The notes beneath the pieces are model-generated. The model had not been told where the DNA came from. It saw only the letters and a program-made list of their open reading frames with translations, and ran no database searches. Positions 24,320 to 30,136 of a DNA stretch of 30,136 nucleotides are shown here, piece by piece (the stretch's first letter is position 1; every line of letters starts with the position of its first letter). The stretch spans positions 1 through 30,136 of the forward strand of contig JBAROU010000110.1 in assembly GCA_049642385.1 (NCBI GenBank). Reading direction: 5' to 3'. The stretch comes from JBAROU01 sp049642385. GTDB taxonomy: Bacteria > Chloroflexota > Dehalococcoidia > DSTF01 > RBG-16-68-14. The position numbers and the translations under genes are program-made.

Positions 24320-25459
24320 ATGCGAGACGTAGCCATTGTCGGGGTAGCGATGCTCAAGTTCGGGCGCTATCCGGACAAAAACGTAGAGGAGCTGGGCGCT
24401 CAGGCCTGTCTACTGGCCCTGAAAGACGCCGGTATGTCGCTGAAGGACATCGAGCTAATGGTCAGCGGGAACCTGTACCAATCGAACGCGACCGTCGGCC
24501 AGCGCATCTTGAAGCAGATCGGCCAGACAGGCATCCCCGTGATCAACGTCGCTAATGCCTGCGCCACCGGCTCGACGGCCTTCCGCGAGGCGTACATGTC
24601 GGTCGCTTCCGGCGCGTACGATATCGCGATGGCTGTAGGCTCGGAGCAGATGGGTAAGATGGGCCTGCTGGGCACCGGCGGCGGTCGCGGCGCGGGCATC
24701 TCGCCGGAGGGAGTCGTCGGCTCGGGCCTGATGCCGGCGGTCTTCGGTCAGGCTGGCGTGGAGCATATGCGCAAGTATGGCACCACGTTCGAGCAGTTTG
24801 CCAAGGTGGCGGTCAAGAACCACAAGCACTCCATGGCGAACCCTTACTCCCAGTACCAAGTCGAGACGAGCCTCGAGGACGTAATGAACGCCCGCATGGT
24901 GGCCTGGCCCAACACGCTGTACATGTGCTGCCCCACGGGCGATGGCGCAGCGGCCGCGATTATCACGTCGATGGATAAGGCGAAGCAGTACACGACCAAG
25001 CCGATCAAGGTCGGTGCATCGGTTCTCACCTCCGACCCGTGGTCGGAACGCGACCTGACGCTACCCGACGTGAACACCCTCACCCGAAACGCCGCCGCGG
25101 AAGCGTACGAAAAGGCGGGCGTCGGGCCGGAGGACCTCAACCTAGTTGAACTACACGACTGTTTCGCGACGGCGGAGCTGCTCCACTACGAGAACTTGGG
25201 CCTGTGCGGCGAAGGCGAGGCCGGCCGCATGATCGACGAAGGAGAAACGTCGCTCGGCGGGCGAGTGGTGGTGGCGCCAAGCGGCGGCCTGCTGTCGAAG
25301 GGGCATCCGCTGGGCGCGACAGGTGTCGCCAATATCTGCGAGGTCGTCTGGCACCTGCGCGACGAAGCGGGCGACCGGCAGGTCGAAGGGGCGAAGGTCG
25401 GCCTCGCGCACGTGATCGGCCTGGGCTCCGCCTGCACAATCCACATCCTTCAGCGCTAG
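24320..25459 (+). CDS. thiolase (SCP-x/acetyl-CoA acetyltransferase-like)
   Basis: A 379-residue thiolase with the catalytic nucleophile Cys81 (NACATGSTA), His279 (VELHDCFATAELLHYE) and His329 (LSKGHPLGATG). The HDCF form and the pairing with DUF35 point to the SCP-x-like group rather than classical FadA. It would condense or cleave acyl-CoAs. The classical second Cys of the CxG motif is not obvious; the C-terminal segment reads GLGSACTIHIL. The strong GGAAAGGAG site at 24301-24309 supports ATG 24320. The operon ends in a clear terminator. Confidence 0.9.
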   Translation: MRDVAIVGVAMLKFGRYPDKNVEELGAQACLLALKDAGMSLKDIELMVSGNLYQSNATVGQRILKQIGQTGIPVINVANACATGSTAFREAYMSVASGAYDIAMAVGSEQMGKMGLLGTGGGRGAGISPEGVVGSGLMPAVFGQAGVEHMRKYGTTFEQFAKVAVKNHKHSMANPYSQYQVETSLEDVMNARMVAWPNTLYMCCPTGDGAAAAIITSMDKAKQYTTKPIKVGASVLTSDPWSERDLTLPDVNTLTRNAAAEAYEKAGVGPEDLNLVELHDCFATAELLHYENLGLCGEGEAGRMIDEGETSLGGRVVVAPSGGLLSKGHPLGATGVANICEVVWHLRDEAGDRQVEGAKVGLAHVIGLGSACTIHILQR

Positions 25460-25480
25460 CGCATCGCCAAGCAAACTGAA

Positions 25481-25515
25481 GAGGGCCGGCAGCGTGCTGG
25501 CCCTCTTCTCATTTT
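25481..25515 (+). terminator. intrinsic terminator after thiolase
   Basis: GAGGGCCGGCA (25481-25491) pairs with TGCTGGCCCTC (25495-25505) through an 11-bp stem with one G-U and a three-base loop, followed by TTCTCATTTT. The opposite side is only moderately T-rich, so it may also serve the convergent gene ending at 25530. Confidence 0.85.
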
Positions 25516-25529
25516 CGATTCGATCGTCG

Positions 25530-27485
25530 CTAAGGCGCTACGCAGGTGTGACCGAACTGGTTCACCGCGAAGAGGATGTCGTTCGTCGCGATGATCCCAT
25601 CGGCGGCGTTCAAGTCCCAGGGGTCGCCGCCTGGGTTGGGTGGACTGCGGTCGAAGGAACTGTGGTAGGCAGGGCCGGCTGGCACCGGGCCCACGAGCGG
25701 GTTCCCCGGGCTACCTGACGCTTGGAAGCGAAGGACGATCCGGAAGATGTCGCCCGTACTGACGACGCGATCTCTGTCTAGAGCGTTCGAACTGGCCGGC
25801 GTATCGTAGAAGTCCCAGAAGTTATTGGGGTTGCGCCGACCACCAAACAGAGCGTTGGTGCCGAGCTCCTGGACATCGGTACAGCCGTCGTTATCATCGT
25901 CGGGGTCGCAGGCGTTCCCTAGGCCGTCCCCATCGGTATCGATCTGGTTGGCGATCTTGGGATCGCTTTCGCCAGGGCCATTAGCGACGCCTGGACAGTT
26001 ATCTTGGGCATCGGGCACCGTGTCGCCGTCGGTATCGCCGCACATGATCGAAGCGCCTTGCATCGTCACAGGATCGATCGGTACAGCTCGAAGCGGGTCA
26101 CCTTGCGCGCGGATGAAGTGTGTGCCCAGCTGCAGGTCTCCTGCGCGGGGCACAAATGAGAGCTGCGCCTTGCCTATTTGCTTGCACTCGAACGCAAAGT
26201 CCACAATCGCGCCGGTGAACGTGTCGCCGTTCGCCAGCGCCGGGTCGTCTACGGCAGGCACACAGCCAAACAGCACGGTGGGATCACCGACTTTGCCGAT
26301 GCTGCGGGCCGCGAAGCCGCAGTGGGACCAGAGCGCCTCGTCAGTTGGGCTTCCGGACGGCAGGTAGTTCACGACGCCATCCGTCCAGTGGAGCTTTATC
26401 TGGAATCCGTGATAGCCGCCGTCGGGCGGCTGCGTCACGTGAATTCGAATGTGCCTGGAGCCGCCAACCGCCGCACCGCATTGCTTCTGGAGGCCGGTGG
26501 TAACAACGTTACAGTCTATGGCCATGGCGCCATCCGGTGCTTTCTGGACGGTCGGTGTTGCCGTCGGTGTCCCTTCGGGCGTGTTCGTTGGCGTCGGAGT
26601 GGACGTGCGAGTCGCCGTGCTCGTCGGCGTATTGGTGATCGTGGGGGTCTGGGTGATCGTCGGTGTGTTGCTCGGTGTTGTAGTGTTGCTCGGCGTGGGC
26701 GTGTTGCTTGGCGTGGACGTGTTGGTTGGCGTCGGCGTGATCGAGGGAGTCGGCGTGGTGGTAGGTGTGTTGCTCGGCCCCGGCGTGTTGGTGGGCGTGC
26801 GCGTCGGCGTGGATGTGCGCGTCGCGGTGGGGGTGTTCGATGGCGTTGGCGTGCTCGTCGGACTGCCGCAACGAATGGTTAGGACATCTGTGCCCTTGTC
26901 CAAGACAGCGTTAGATATCTCGTCCGTGATGTAGCTATCCAGGGGCTGTCCGTGCACCAGCGTGAGGGTGCCGATGGTTGTGGCCGTGCAGTTGGCAGCC
27001 ACGGCCATGATCTGGCCGGTGAACACGGACTCGGGTCCGAAGGCCGCGCATCCGGCGAGGTATGAAGCGGGGAGGCTGGAAGGGTCGCTGAGCACGAGCG
27101 AACAGCTTGGCCATTGGTGCGTGACCGTGCCCTTCAAGGCGATGGCACTGGTGCCGGTGATCGTGAGGCGAGCCTGGTGCCCTGTATAGCCAACCACCGT
27201 GTCGCTGTCCGCATCTACGGTAAGACCTGCGATGGACTCCACCCGCACCAATATGTTGAAACTGCTTGTGGGCGTGAGCTGGCAGGTGGTGCTAAGGGCG
27301 CCGAACGTGCCGCAATCGGCGACCGTGTCGCCGGTCGTATCGATCGAGATGGAGAGATTGGGGTTGGGCGGGCCAGCCGAGCCCGAGCGACCCGGCTCGT
27401 CATAACCCCACGAAAGGGAGAGCGATAGGACAAGCGCCCCTATCGCTCCAAGTGCTATGGCGATGAGTGCCGGCTTTCGCTTCAT
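25530..27485 (-). CDS. large exported protein: two six-cysteine domains, TPT linker, TSP3 repeats, dockerin-like tail
   Basis: A 651-residue protein with a signal peptide (MKRKPALIAIALGAIGALVL then SLSLSWG). Domain 1 (about 43-207) has Cys 58, 68, 128, 146, 166 and 206. A Thr/Pro linker spans 209-313. Domain 2 (about 317-483) has Cys 325, 336, 389, 408, 434 and 482. Thrombospondin type-3 calcium repeats follow (about 484-535, DTDGDTVPDAQDNC, DTDGDGLGNACDPDDDNDGC). The C-terminus holds two dockerin-like calcium loops, DRDRVVSTGDI (570-580) and DLNAADGIIATNDI (624-637), ending QFGHTC. Both cysteine domains match the one in the anchored protein encoded at 22712. It is probably secreted or surface-bound and calcium-dependent. 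Function is unknown. The start is ATG 27485 with only a weak ribosome-binding site. Confidence 0.82.
   Translation of the reverse strand: MKRKPALIAIALGAIGALVLSLSLSWGYDEPGRSGSAGPPNPNLSISIDTTGDTVADCGTFGALSTTCQLTPTSSFNILVRVESIAGLTVDADSDTVVGYTGHQARLTITGTSAIALKGTVTHQWPSCSLVLSDPSSLPASYLAGCAAFGPESVFTGQIMAVAANCTATTIGTLTLVHGQPLDSYITDEISNAVLDKGTDVLTIRCGSPTSTPTPSNTPTATRTSTPTRTPTNTPGPSNTPTTTPTPSITPTPTNTSTPSNTPTPSNTTTPSNTPTITQTPTITNTPTSTATRTSTPTPTNTPEGTPTATPTVQKAPDGAMAIDCNVVTTGLQKQCGAAVGGSRHIRIHVTQPPDGGYHGFQIKLHWTDGVVNYLPSGSPTDEALWSHCGFAARSIGKVGDPTVLFGCVPAVDDPALANGDTFTGAIVDFAFECKQIGKAQLSFVPRAGDLQLGTHFIRAQGDPLRAVPIDPVTMQGASIMCGDTDGDTVPDAQDNCPGVANGPGESDPKIANQIDTDGDGLGNACDPDDDNDGCTDVQELGTNALFGGRRNPNNFWDFYDTPASSNALDRDRVVSTGDIFRIVLRFQASGSPGNPLVGPVPAGPAYHSSFDRSPPNPGGDPWDLNAADGIIATNDILFAVNQFGHTCVAP
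26547..26861 (-). repeat. low-complexity Thr/Pro linker repeat region
   Basis: About 105 codons encode imperfect TPT, TPS, SNTP and TRTSTP units. On the plus strand it appears as repeated GGTGT/GGCGTG blocks. Such stretches act as extended spacers between exported domains and are prone to length change. Confidence 0.85.
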
Positions 27486-27513
27486 TCGCTCGTTTCCGGC
27501 GGGGTCGAATGCA

Positions 27514-27522
27514 ATTATAGCA
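27514..27522 (-). promoter_or_regulatory. extended -10 promoter of the large exported protein
   Basis: On the minus strand TGCTATAAT (27522-27514), a perfect TGnTATAAT, lies about 30 bases upstream of ATG 27485, with no clear -35. The other six-cysteine-domain gene has the same promoter type. Confidence 0.65.
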
Positions 27523-27617
27523 TAACGAAGCCGCGCGGGACTTCGCTAAAGCCCCGTCATCAAGAACTACAACGAAGGTTTTACAGTTCCCTTACAAATC
27601 TTGCGAGATCCCGTCGC

Positions 27618-27646
27618 TTGCTCGACGGATAAGGCTAACCTACAAT
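27618..27646 (+). promoter_or_regulatory. promoter of candidate small RNA, with inverted repeat over the -35
   Basis: TTGCTC (27618-27623), a 17-base spacer and TACAAT (27641-27646). A perfect inverted repeat, CCGTCG (27611-27616) and CGACGG (27623-27628), surrounds the -35 and could be an operator. Confidence 0.65.
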
Positions 27647-27652
27647 TGCTAT

Positions 27653-27756
27653 TGCAGGACAACTGAGTTCGAGGAAGGAACCTCCTACCGAGACTCTGGC
27701 CTGCCGCCCGTGCCAGGTCTCCCCCACCACCAGTCCCTGGCACGGGCCCTTTCTTA
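27653..27756 (+). ncRNA. candidate structured small RNA of about 100 nt, unknown family
   Basis: A promoter and a strong hairpin terminator bracket about 100 bases without a credible ORF. The first half folds as nested stems: GCAGG (27654-27658) with CCTGC (27700-27704), GAGT with ACTC, and GAGG (27671-27674) with CCTC (27681-27684) around AAGGAA. The terminator hairpin has an 18-base loop, TCTCCCCCACCACCAGTC, which is almost purine-free. C-rich loops in several bacterial small RNAs pair with Shine-Dalgarno sequences. I do not recognise it as 6S, SRP, tmRNA or RNase P RNA. Confidence 0.5.
27706..27756 (+). terminator. terminator hairpin of candidate small RNA
   Basis: A perfect 12-bp stem, GCCCGTGCCAGG (27706-27717) with CCTGGCACGGGC (27736-27747), followed by CCTTTCTT. 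The U-tract is modest, but the stem is very strong. Confidence 0.7.
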
Positions 27757-28008
27757 CCCTAAGCCCTTCGCTTTTGATGCACCTCCCTGCTGAGGGACGG
27801 CGAAAACCTGTCGGCGGAGCGGCTCATGGACCGCTACTACCAGCATTTCCTGGGCATGGGTGACCCTACCGGACAGCCATCCCCTCTTTTCGGGTGGCCC
27901 TTGACGATACTGAGCGATTCGAGCTAGGGTGCGCCCACCGTAGGACGGAAGGCGTCTGTAGTCTCTCAAACGAGACTACAGAGCGAGTTTCAGAAGGCAG
28001 GGAGCGCC
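27757..28008 (+). other. comEA upstream region with a 10-bp perfect hairpin
   Basis: This stretch holds several small hairpins: TCCCT/AGGGA near 27785, AGCGG/CCGCT near 27818-27837, and GCCATCC/GGGTGGC near 27876-27898. TTGACG (27901) with TAGGGT (27925) at an 18-base spacer is a weak promoter. A perfect inverted repeat follows, CTGTAGTCTC (27956-27965) and GAGACTACAG (27972-27981), 27 bases before the comEA start and not followed by a T-run, so it is more likely an operator or 5' UTR hairpin than a terminator. A short frame reading MDRYYQHFLGMGDPTG (from 27827) has no recognisable relatives. Confidence 0.4.
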
Positions 28009-28593
28009 GTGGCGTCTTGGCTGGAACGCTACCAACGACTGATCATCGTCGCGCTGGCGGCTGTCCTGGCTGCGGCTGTCGTCGCGCTGGTGATCGACCG
28101 GCGCGGCGGCCCCGCGCCTCTCGAGATCAACGTCGCATCACTCACCCCAACCGTCGGCGGCCCGATCGAGGTGTACATCACCGGAGCTGTCGCGCGGCCG
28201 GGCGTGTACGAAATGGAAGCCGGCGACCGCGTCGTCGATGTCCTGCAACTGGCGGGTGGCTTTACGCCCAACGCCGACCCTGAGTCTGTACCTCTGGCCA
28301 AACACCTGCAGGATGAGGACACGATCGTGGTCCCGCGCGTGGGCCAAGTCGCCAGCGCGGCCCAGGCGCCGAGGTCGCAGGTGGCGGGCGCGACGGTCGT
28401 CAACATCAATACCGCAGCGCCAGAGGATCTGGACGCCGCCCTACCCGGCATCGGGCCGGTGTACAGCCAGCGCATCGTGGACAGTAGGACGACCGAAGGG
28501 GCGTTCGCGTCCACGGACGACCTGCTCACCCGCGACCTCATCCCGCAAGCCACATTTGAGCGCATCCAAGAGCTGATCACCGTCGGGCCATGA
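28009..28593 (+). CDS. comEA: ComEA-like DNA-binding competence protein
   Basis: A 194-residue membrane-anchored DNA receptor for natural transformation. It has one N-terminal membrane helix (about residues 10-30, LIIVALAAVLAAAVVALVI), a SLBB domain (about 50-110, VYITGAVARPGVYEMEAGDRV) and a C-terminal helix-hairpin-helix pair (about 128-194). The first hairpin reads VNINTAAPEDLDAALPGIGP, the classic ComEA NINTA..L..LPGIG motif. It starts at GTG 28009 with AGGCAGGGAG upstream and overlaps comEC by four bases. It would bind incoming DNA outside the membrane and hand it to ComEC. Confidence 0.92.
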   Translation: MASWLERYQRLIIVALAAVLAAAVVALVIDRRGGPAPLEINVASLTPTVGGPIEVYITGAVARPGVYEMEAGDRVVDVLQLAGGFTPNADPESVPLAKHLQDEDTIVVPRVGQVASAAQAPRSQVAGATVVNINTAAPEDLDAALPGIGPVYSQRIVDSRTTEGAFASTDDLLTRDLIPQATFERIQELITVGP

Positions 28594-30136
28594 CGCTCGT
28601 CTTCCTGGCGGGGGCGTGGCTGCTAGGCATACTCGGCGGAGCGGCCACGGGCGGCGTTTGGTGGCCAGGCGTGGCCGCGATGAGCGCAGCCGGCTTCGTA
28701 GCAGCGGCGCTGGAACGCCGGCCGCAACTCGCGCTGATGGGCCTTCTTTCGGTCGGGCTGTTCGTCGCCGGTGCACACCGGTATGTCGAACAAGTGCCGC
28801 CTGACCAACCGGCGGGCATCGCGCGGTACAACGACGGCGACGCCGTTCGCTTCCGGGCGCTTGTAGACGACGAACCGGAGGTCCGCGGCAGTTCGCAGCG
28901 AGTGCAGCTTTCCGTGCGCGAGGTTTTCGTCGACGGCCACTGGCAGCCTACATCCGGCAGCATCCTGCTCCGGCGCGGACTGTTTCCCCGCCACGAGTAC
29001 GGCGACCTGCTGGAGCTGAAGGGCGAGCTGGAGACGCCGCCCTCATTCGATGACTTCGACTATCGGGACTACCTCGCCCGCCAGGGCGTCACGTCGTTGA
29101 TCGCGTATCCCGAAGTGCTCACGCTCGCGCGCGGCCAGGGCGACGCGGCTCTGGCCGCGCTGCACGACGTTCGTCGCGGGCTGGGAAGCGCGCTGGGGCG
29201 CGCCCTGCCCGAACCGCAGGCAGCGCTGGCCCAAGGGATGTTGCTGGGCCAGCGCTCGGCGATACCGACGGATCTCATGGACGATCTGAACGCGACGGGC
29301 ACGTCGCATTTGATCGCGATCTCCGGGCAGAACGTGAGCCTGGTGGCCGCGCTCGTCATCGCTTCACTCGCGTGGCTGATCGGGCGGCGGCCGGCAGCGA
29401 TCGTCGCGCTCGTCACGATCGCGGGCTACACGATGCTCACGGGCGCATCGCCCAGCGTCGTGCGCGCGGCGATTATGGGTGGGCTGTTCGTGCTGGCGAC
29501 ATTGGTCGGCAGGCCAACGAGTGGCCTCGCGTCGATCGCTGTCGCGGCGGCGATCATGACGGGCTGGGACCCACTTGTCGTCCACGACGTGTCGTTCCAG
29601 CTCAGCTTCGCCGCGATCATTGGGTTGGTGTACCTCACACCGCTCTTTCAAGCCCGCGGCGCGGAGCTGTTGCGCGCAGCGGGCATCGTGGGTGAGGGCG
29701 ACGGGTTCGCGGCGTTCCTGCTGGAGAGCACAGCGGTGACGATGGGCGCGGTGGCGGCAACGCTACCGCTCATCGCGCTCAACTTCGGGCGCGTGTCCGT
29801 CGTTGCGCCGATCGCGAACCTGTTGCTGGTACCCGCGTTCGCCTTCATCCTCGTGACGTCCGCGCTCACCGCCGTCGCCGGCGTGATCTGGGCGCCGTTG
29901 GGCCAGGCGACAGGCTGGTTCGCCTGGGCGGCGCTGACGTACATGGTCGAGCTGGTGCGCTTCTTCGCCGGCCGGCCGCTGGCCTCGTTCGAGGTGACGG
30001 GCTTCGGGGCGTGGCACGCGGCGGCGAGCTACCTCGCGCTCGCGGGCCTCGCCTGGTGGCTGTCGCGGCGGCGAATCGAGCGGACGACAGGGCTCGCGGT
30101 GGAACGGCTGCCCACGGGCGGGCTGCACGTCCGACC
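28590..30136 (+). CDS. comEC: ComEC/Rec2 DNA-uptake channel, 3' end outside window
   Basis: The frame opens at ATG 28590, overlapping the comEA stop (ATGA), and stays open to the end of the window, giving 515 residues of a protein usually 700-800 long. It begins with hydrophobic helices and an OB-like DUF4131 region (DAVRFRALVDDEPEVRGSS, FDYRDYLARQGV). The competence domain follows with GTSHLIAISGQNVSLV (about residues 235-250), GYTMLTGASPSVVRAAIMG and VVHDVSFQLSFAAIIGLVYL. It forms the inner-membrane channel for single-stranded DNA uptake. The C-terminal metallo-beta-lactamase nuclease domain, if present, lies beyond the window. Confidence 0.93.
   Translation, partial: MTLVFLAGAWLLGILGGAATGGVWWPGVAAMSAAGFVAAALERRPQLALMGLLSVGLFVAGAHRYVEQVPPDQPAGIARYNDGDAVRFRALVDDEPEVRGSSQRVQLSVREVFVDGHWQPTSGSILLRRGLFPRHEYGDLLELKGELETPPSFDDFDYRDYLARQGVTSLIAYPEVLTLARGQGDAALAALHDVRRGLGSALGRALPEPQAALAQGMLLGQRSAIPTDLMDDLNATGTSHLIAISGQNVSLVAALVIASLAWLIGRRPAAIVALVTIAGYTMLTGASPSVVRAAIMGGLFVLATLVGRPTSGLASIAVAAAIMTGWDPLVVHDVSFQLSFAAIIGLVYLTPLFQARGAELLRAAGIVGEGDGFAAFLLESTAVTMGAVAATLPLIALNFGRVSVVAPIANLLLVPAFAFILVTSALTAVAGVIWAPLGQATGWFAWAALTYMVELVRFFAGRPLASFEVTGFGAWHAAASYLALAGLAWWLSRRRIERTTGLAVERLPTGGLHVR

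Noticed and set aside
26530..26870. Possible satellite or CRISPR-like repeat on the plus strand (GGTGT/GGCGTG blocks)
   Set aside because: Units are irregular, there are no constant repeats with unique spacers, and the minus strand encodes a normal Thr/Pro linker inside an exported protein.
27827..27928. Short frame MDRYYQHFLGMGDPTG... as a small protein or degraded gene
   Set aside because: The first part has coding-like codon use, but there is no ribosome-binding site, no relatives I recognise, and the frame crosses hairpin-forming sequence.
27757..28008. Possible tRNA or known housekeeping RNA (6S, SRP, RNase P)
   Set aside because: TTCGAGC near 27918 is not supported by a cloverleaf, and none of the hallmark SRP or RNase P sequences is present.

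Overview
The window is GC-rich bacterial chromosome carrying mostly ordinary housekeeping and metabolic genes in short operons on both strands. Promoters fit a sigma-70-like TTGACN/TATAAT pattern and several transcripts look leaderless. The best lineage guess is Chloroflexota (Dehalococcoidia-like). It rests on a secreted protein with thrombospondin-3 repeats and a dockerin-like tail ending in DILFAVNQFGHTC, a style I associate with that phylum, plus the GC content. This is an inference, not a proven assignment. I saw no insertion sequences, CRISPR arrays, tRNAs or rRNAs.

Layout. 1-1200: 3' part of a ThDP-dependent 2-hydroxyacyl-CoA lyase / oxalyl-CoA decarboxylase. 1204-3484 (minus): a complete regulatory unit of promoter, cyclic-di-AMP (ydaO-type) riboswitch and intrinsic terminator, followed by a trehalose-6-phosphate synthase and a small lipoprotein. 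3583-6855 (plus): tldD, a small zinc peptidase and pmbA/tldE, followed by a 53-codon ORF that looks like a metallo-beta-lactamase-fold hydrolase with its middle deleted. 7025-10180 (minus): an MBL-fold hydrolase and a large membrane protein with a spermidine-synthase-like domain. 10399-10914: yjbQ. 10992-13660 (minus): tungstate/molybdate ABC transporter tupABC. 13790-17149 (plus): class III CoA-transferase, MidA-like methyltransferase, 1-Cys peroxiredoxin and an IscU-like protein lacking its third cysteine. 17164-17877 (minus): exported CSC protein. 17971-22645 (plus): a molybdenum hydroxylase operon (FAD, 2Fe-2S and Mo subunits) with a VOC protein and a MocA-like cytidylyltransferase. 22712-23722: membrane-anchored exported protein. 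23839-25459: DUF35 OB-fold protein plus thiolase. 25530-27485 (minus): the dockerin-like exported protein. 27618-27756: candidate small RNA. 28009-end: comEA and a partial comEC.

Most notable signals. (1) A cyclic-di-AMP riboswitch with a readable terminator/antiterminator switch ahead of a trehalose-phosphate synthase, which would tie the osmotic second messenger to compatible-solute synthesis. (2) A six-cysteine domain occurring three times in two exported proteins: one ends in a membrane anchor, the other in TSP3 repeats and a dockerin-like calcium-binding pair. This may be a surface-assembly pair. (3) A roughly 100-nt orphan RNA with its own promoter, nested hairpins, a C-rich loop and a terminator. 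(4) The MBL-hydrolase deletion remnant. The tungstate/molybdate importer, the Mo-hydroxylase and MocA form a plausible supply, maturation and use chain. The HACL-like lyase and class III CoA-transferase could likewise cooperate in acyl-CoA chemistry.
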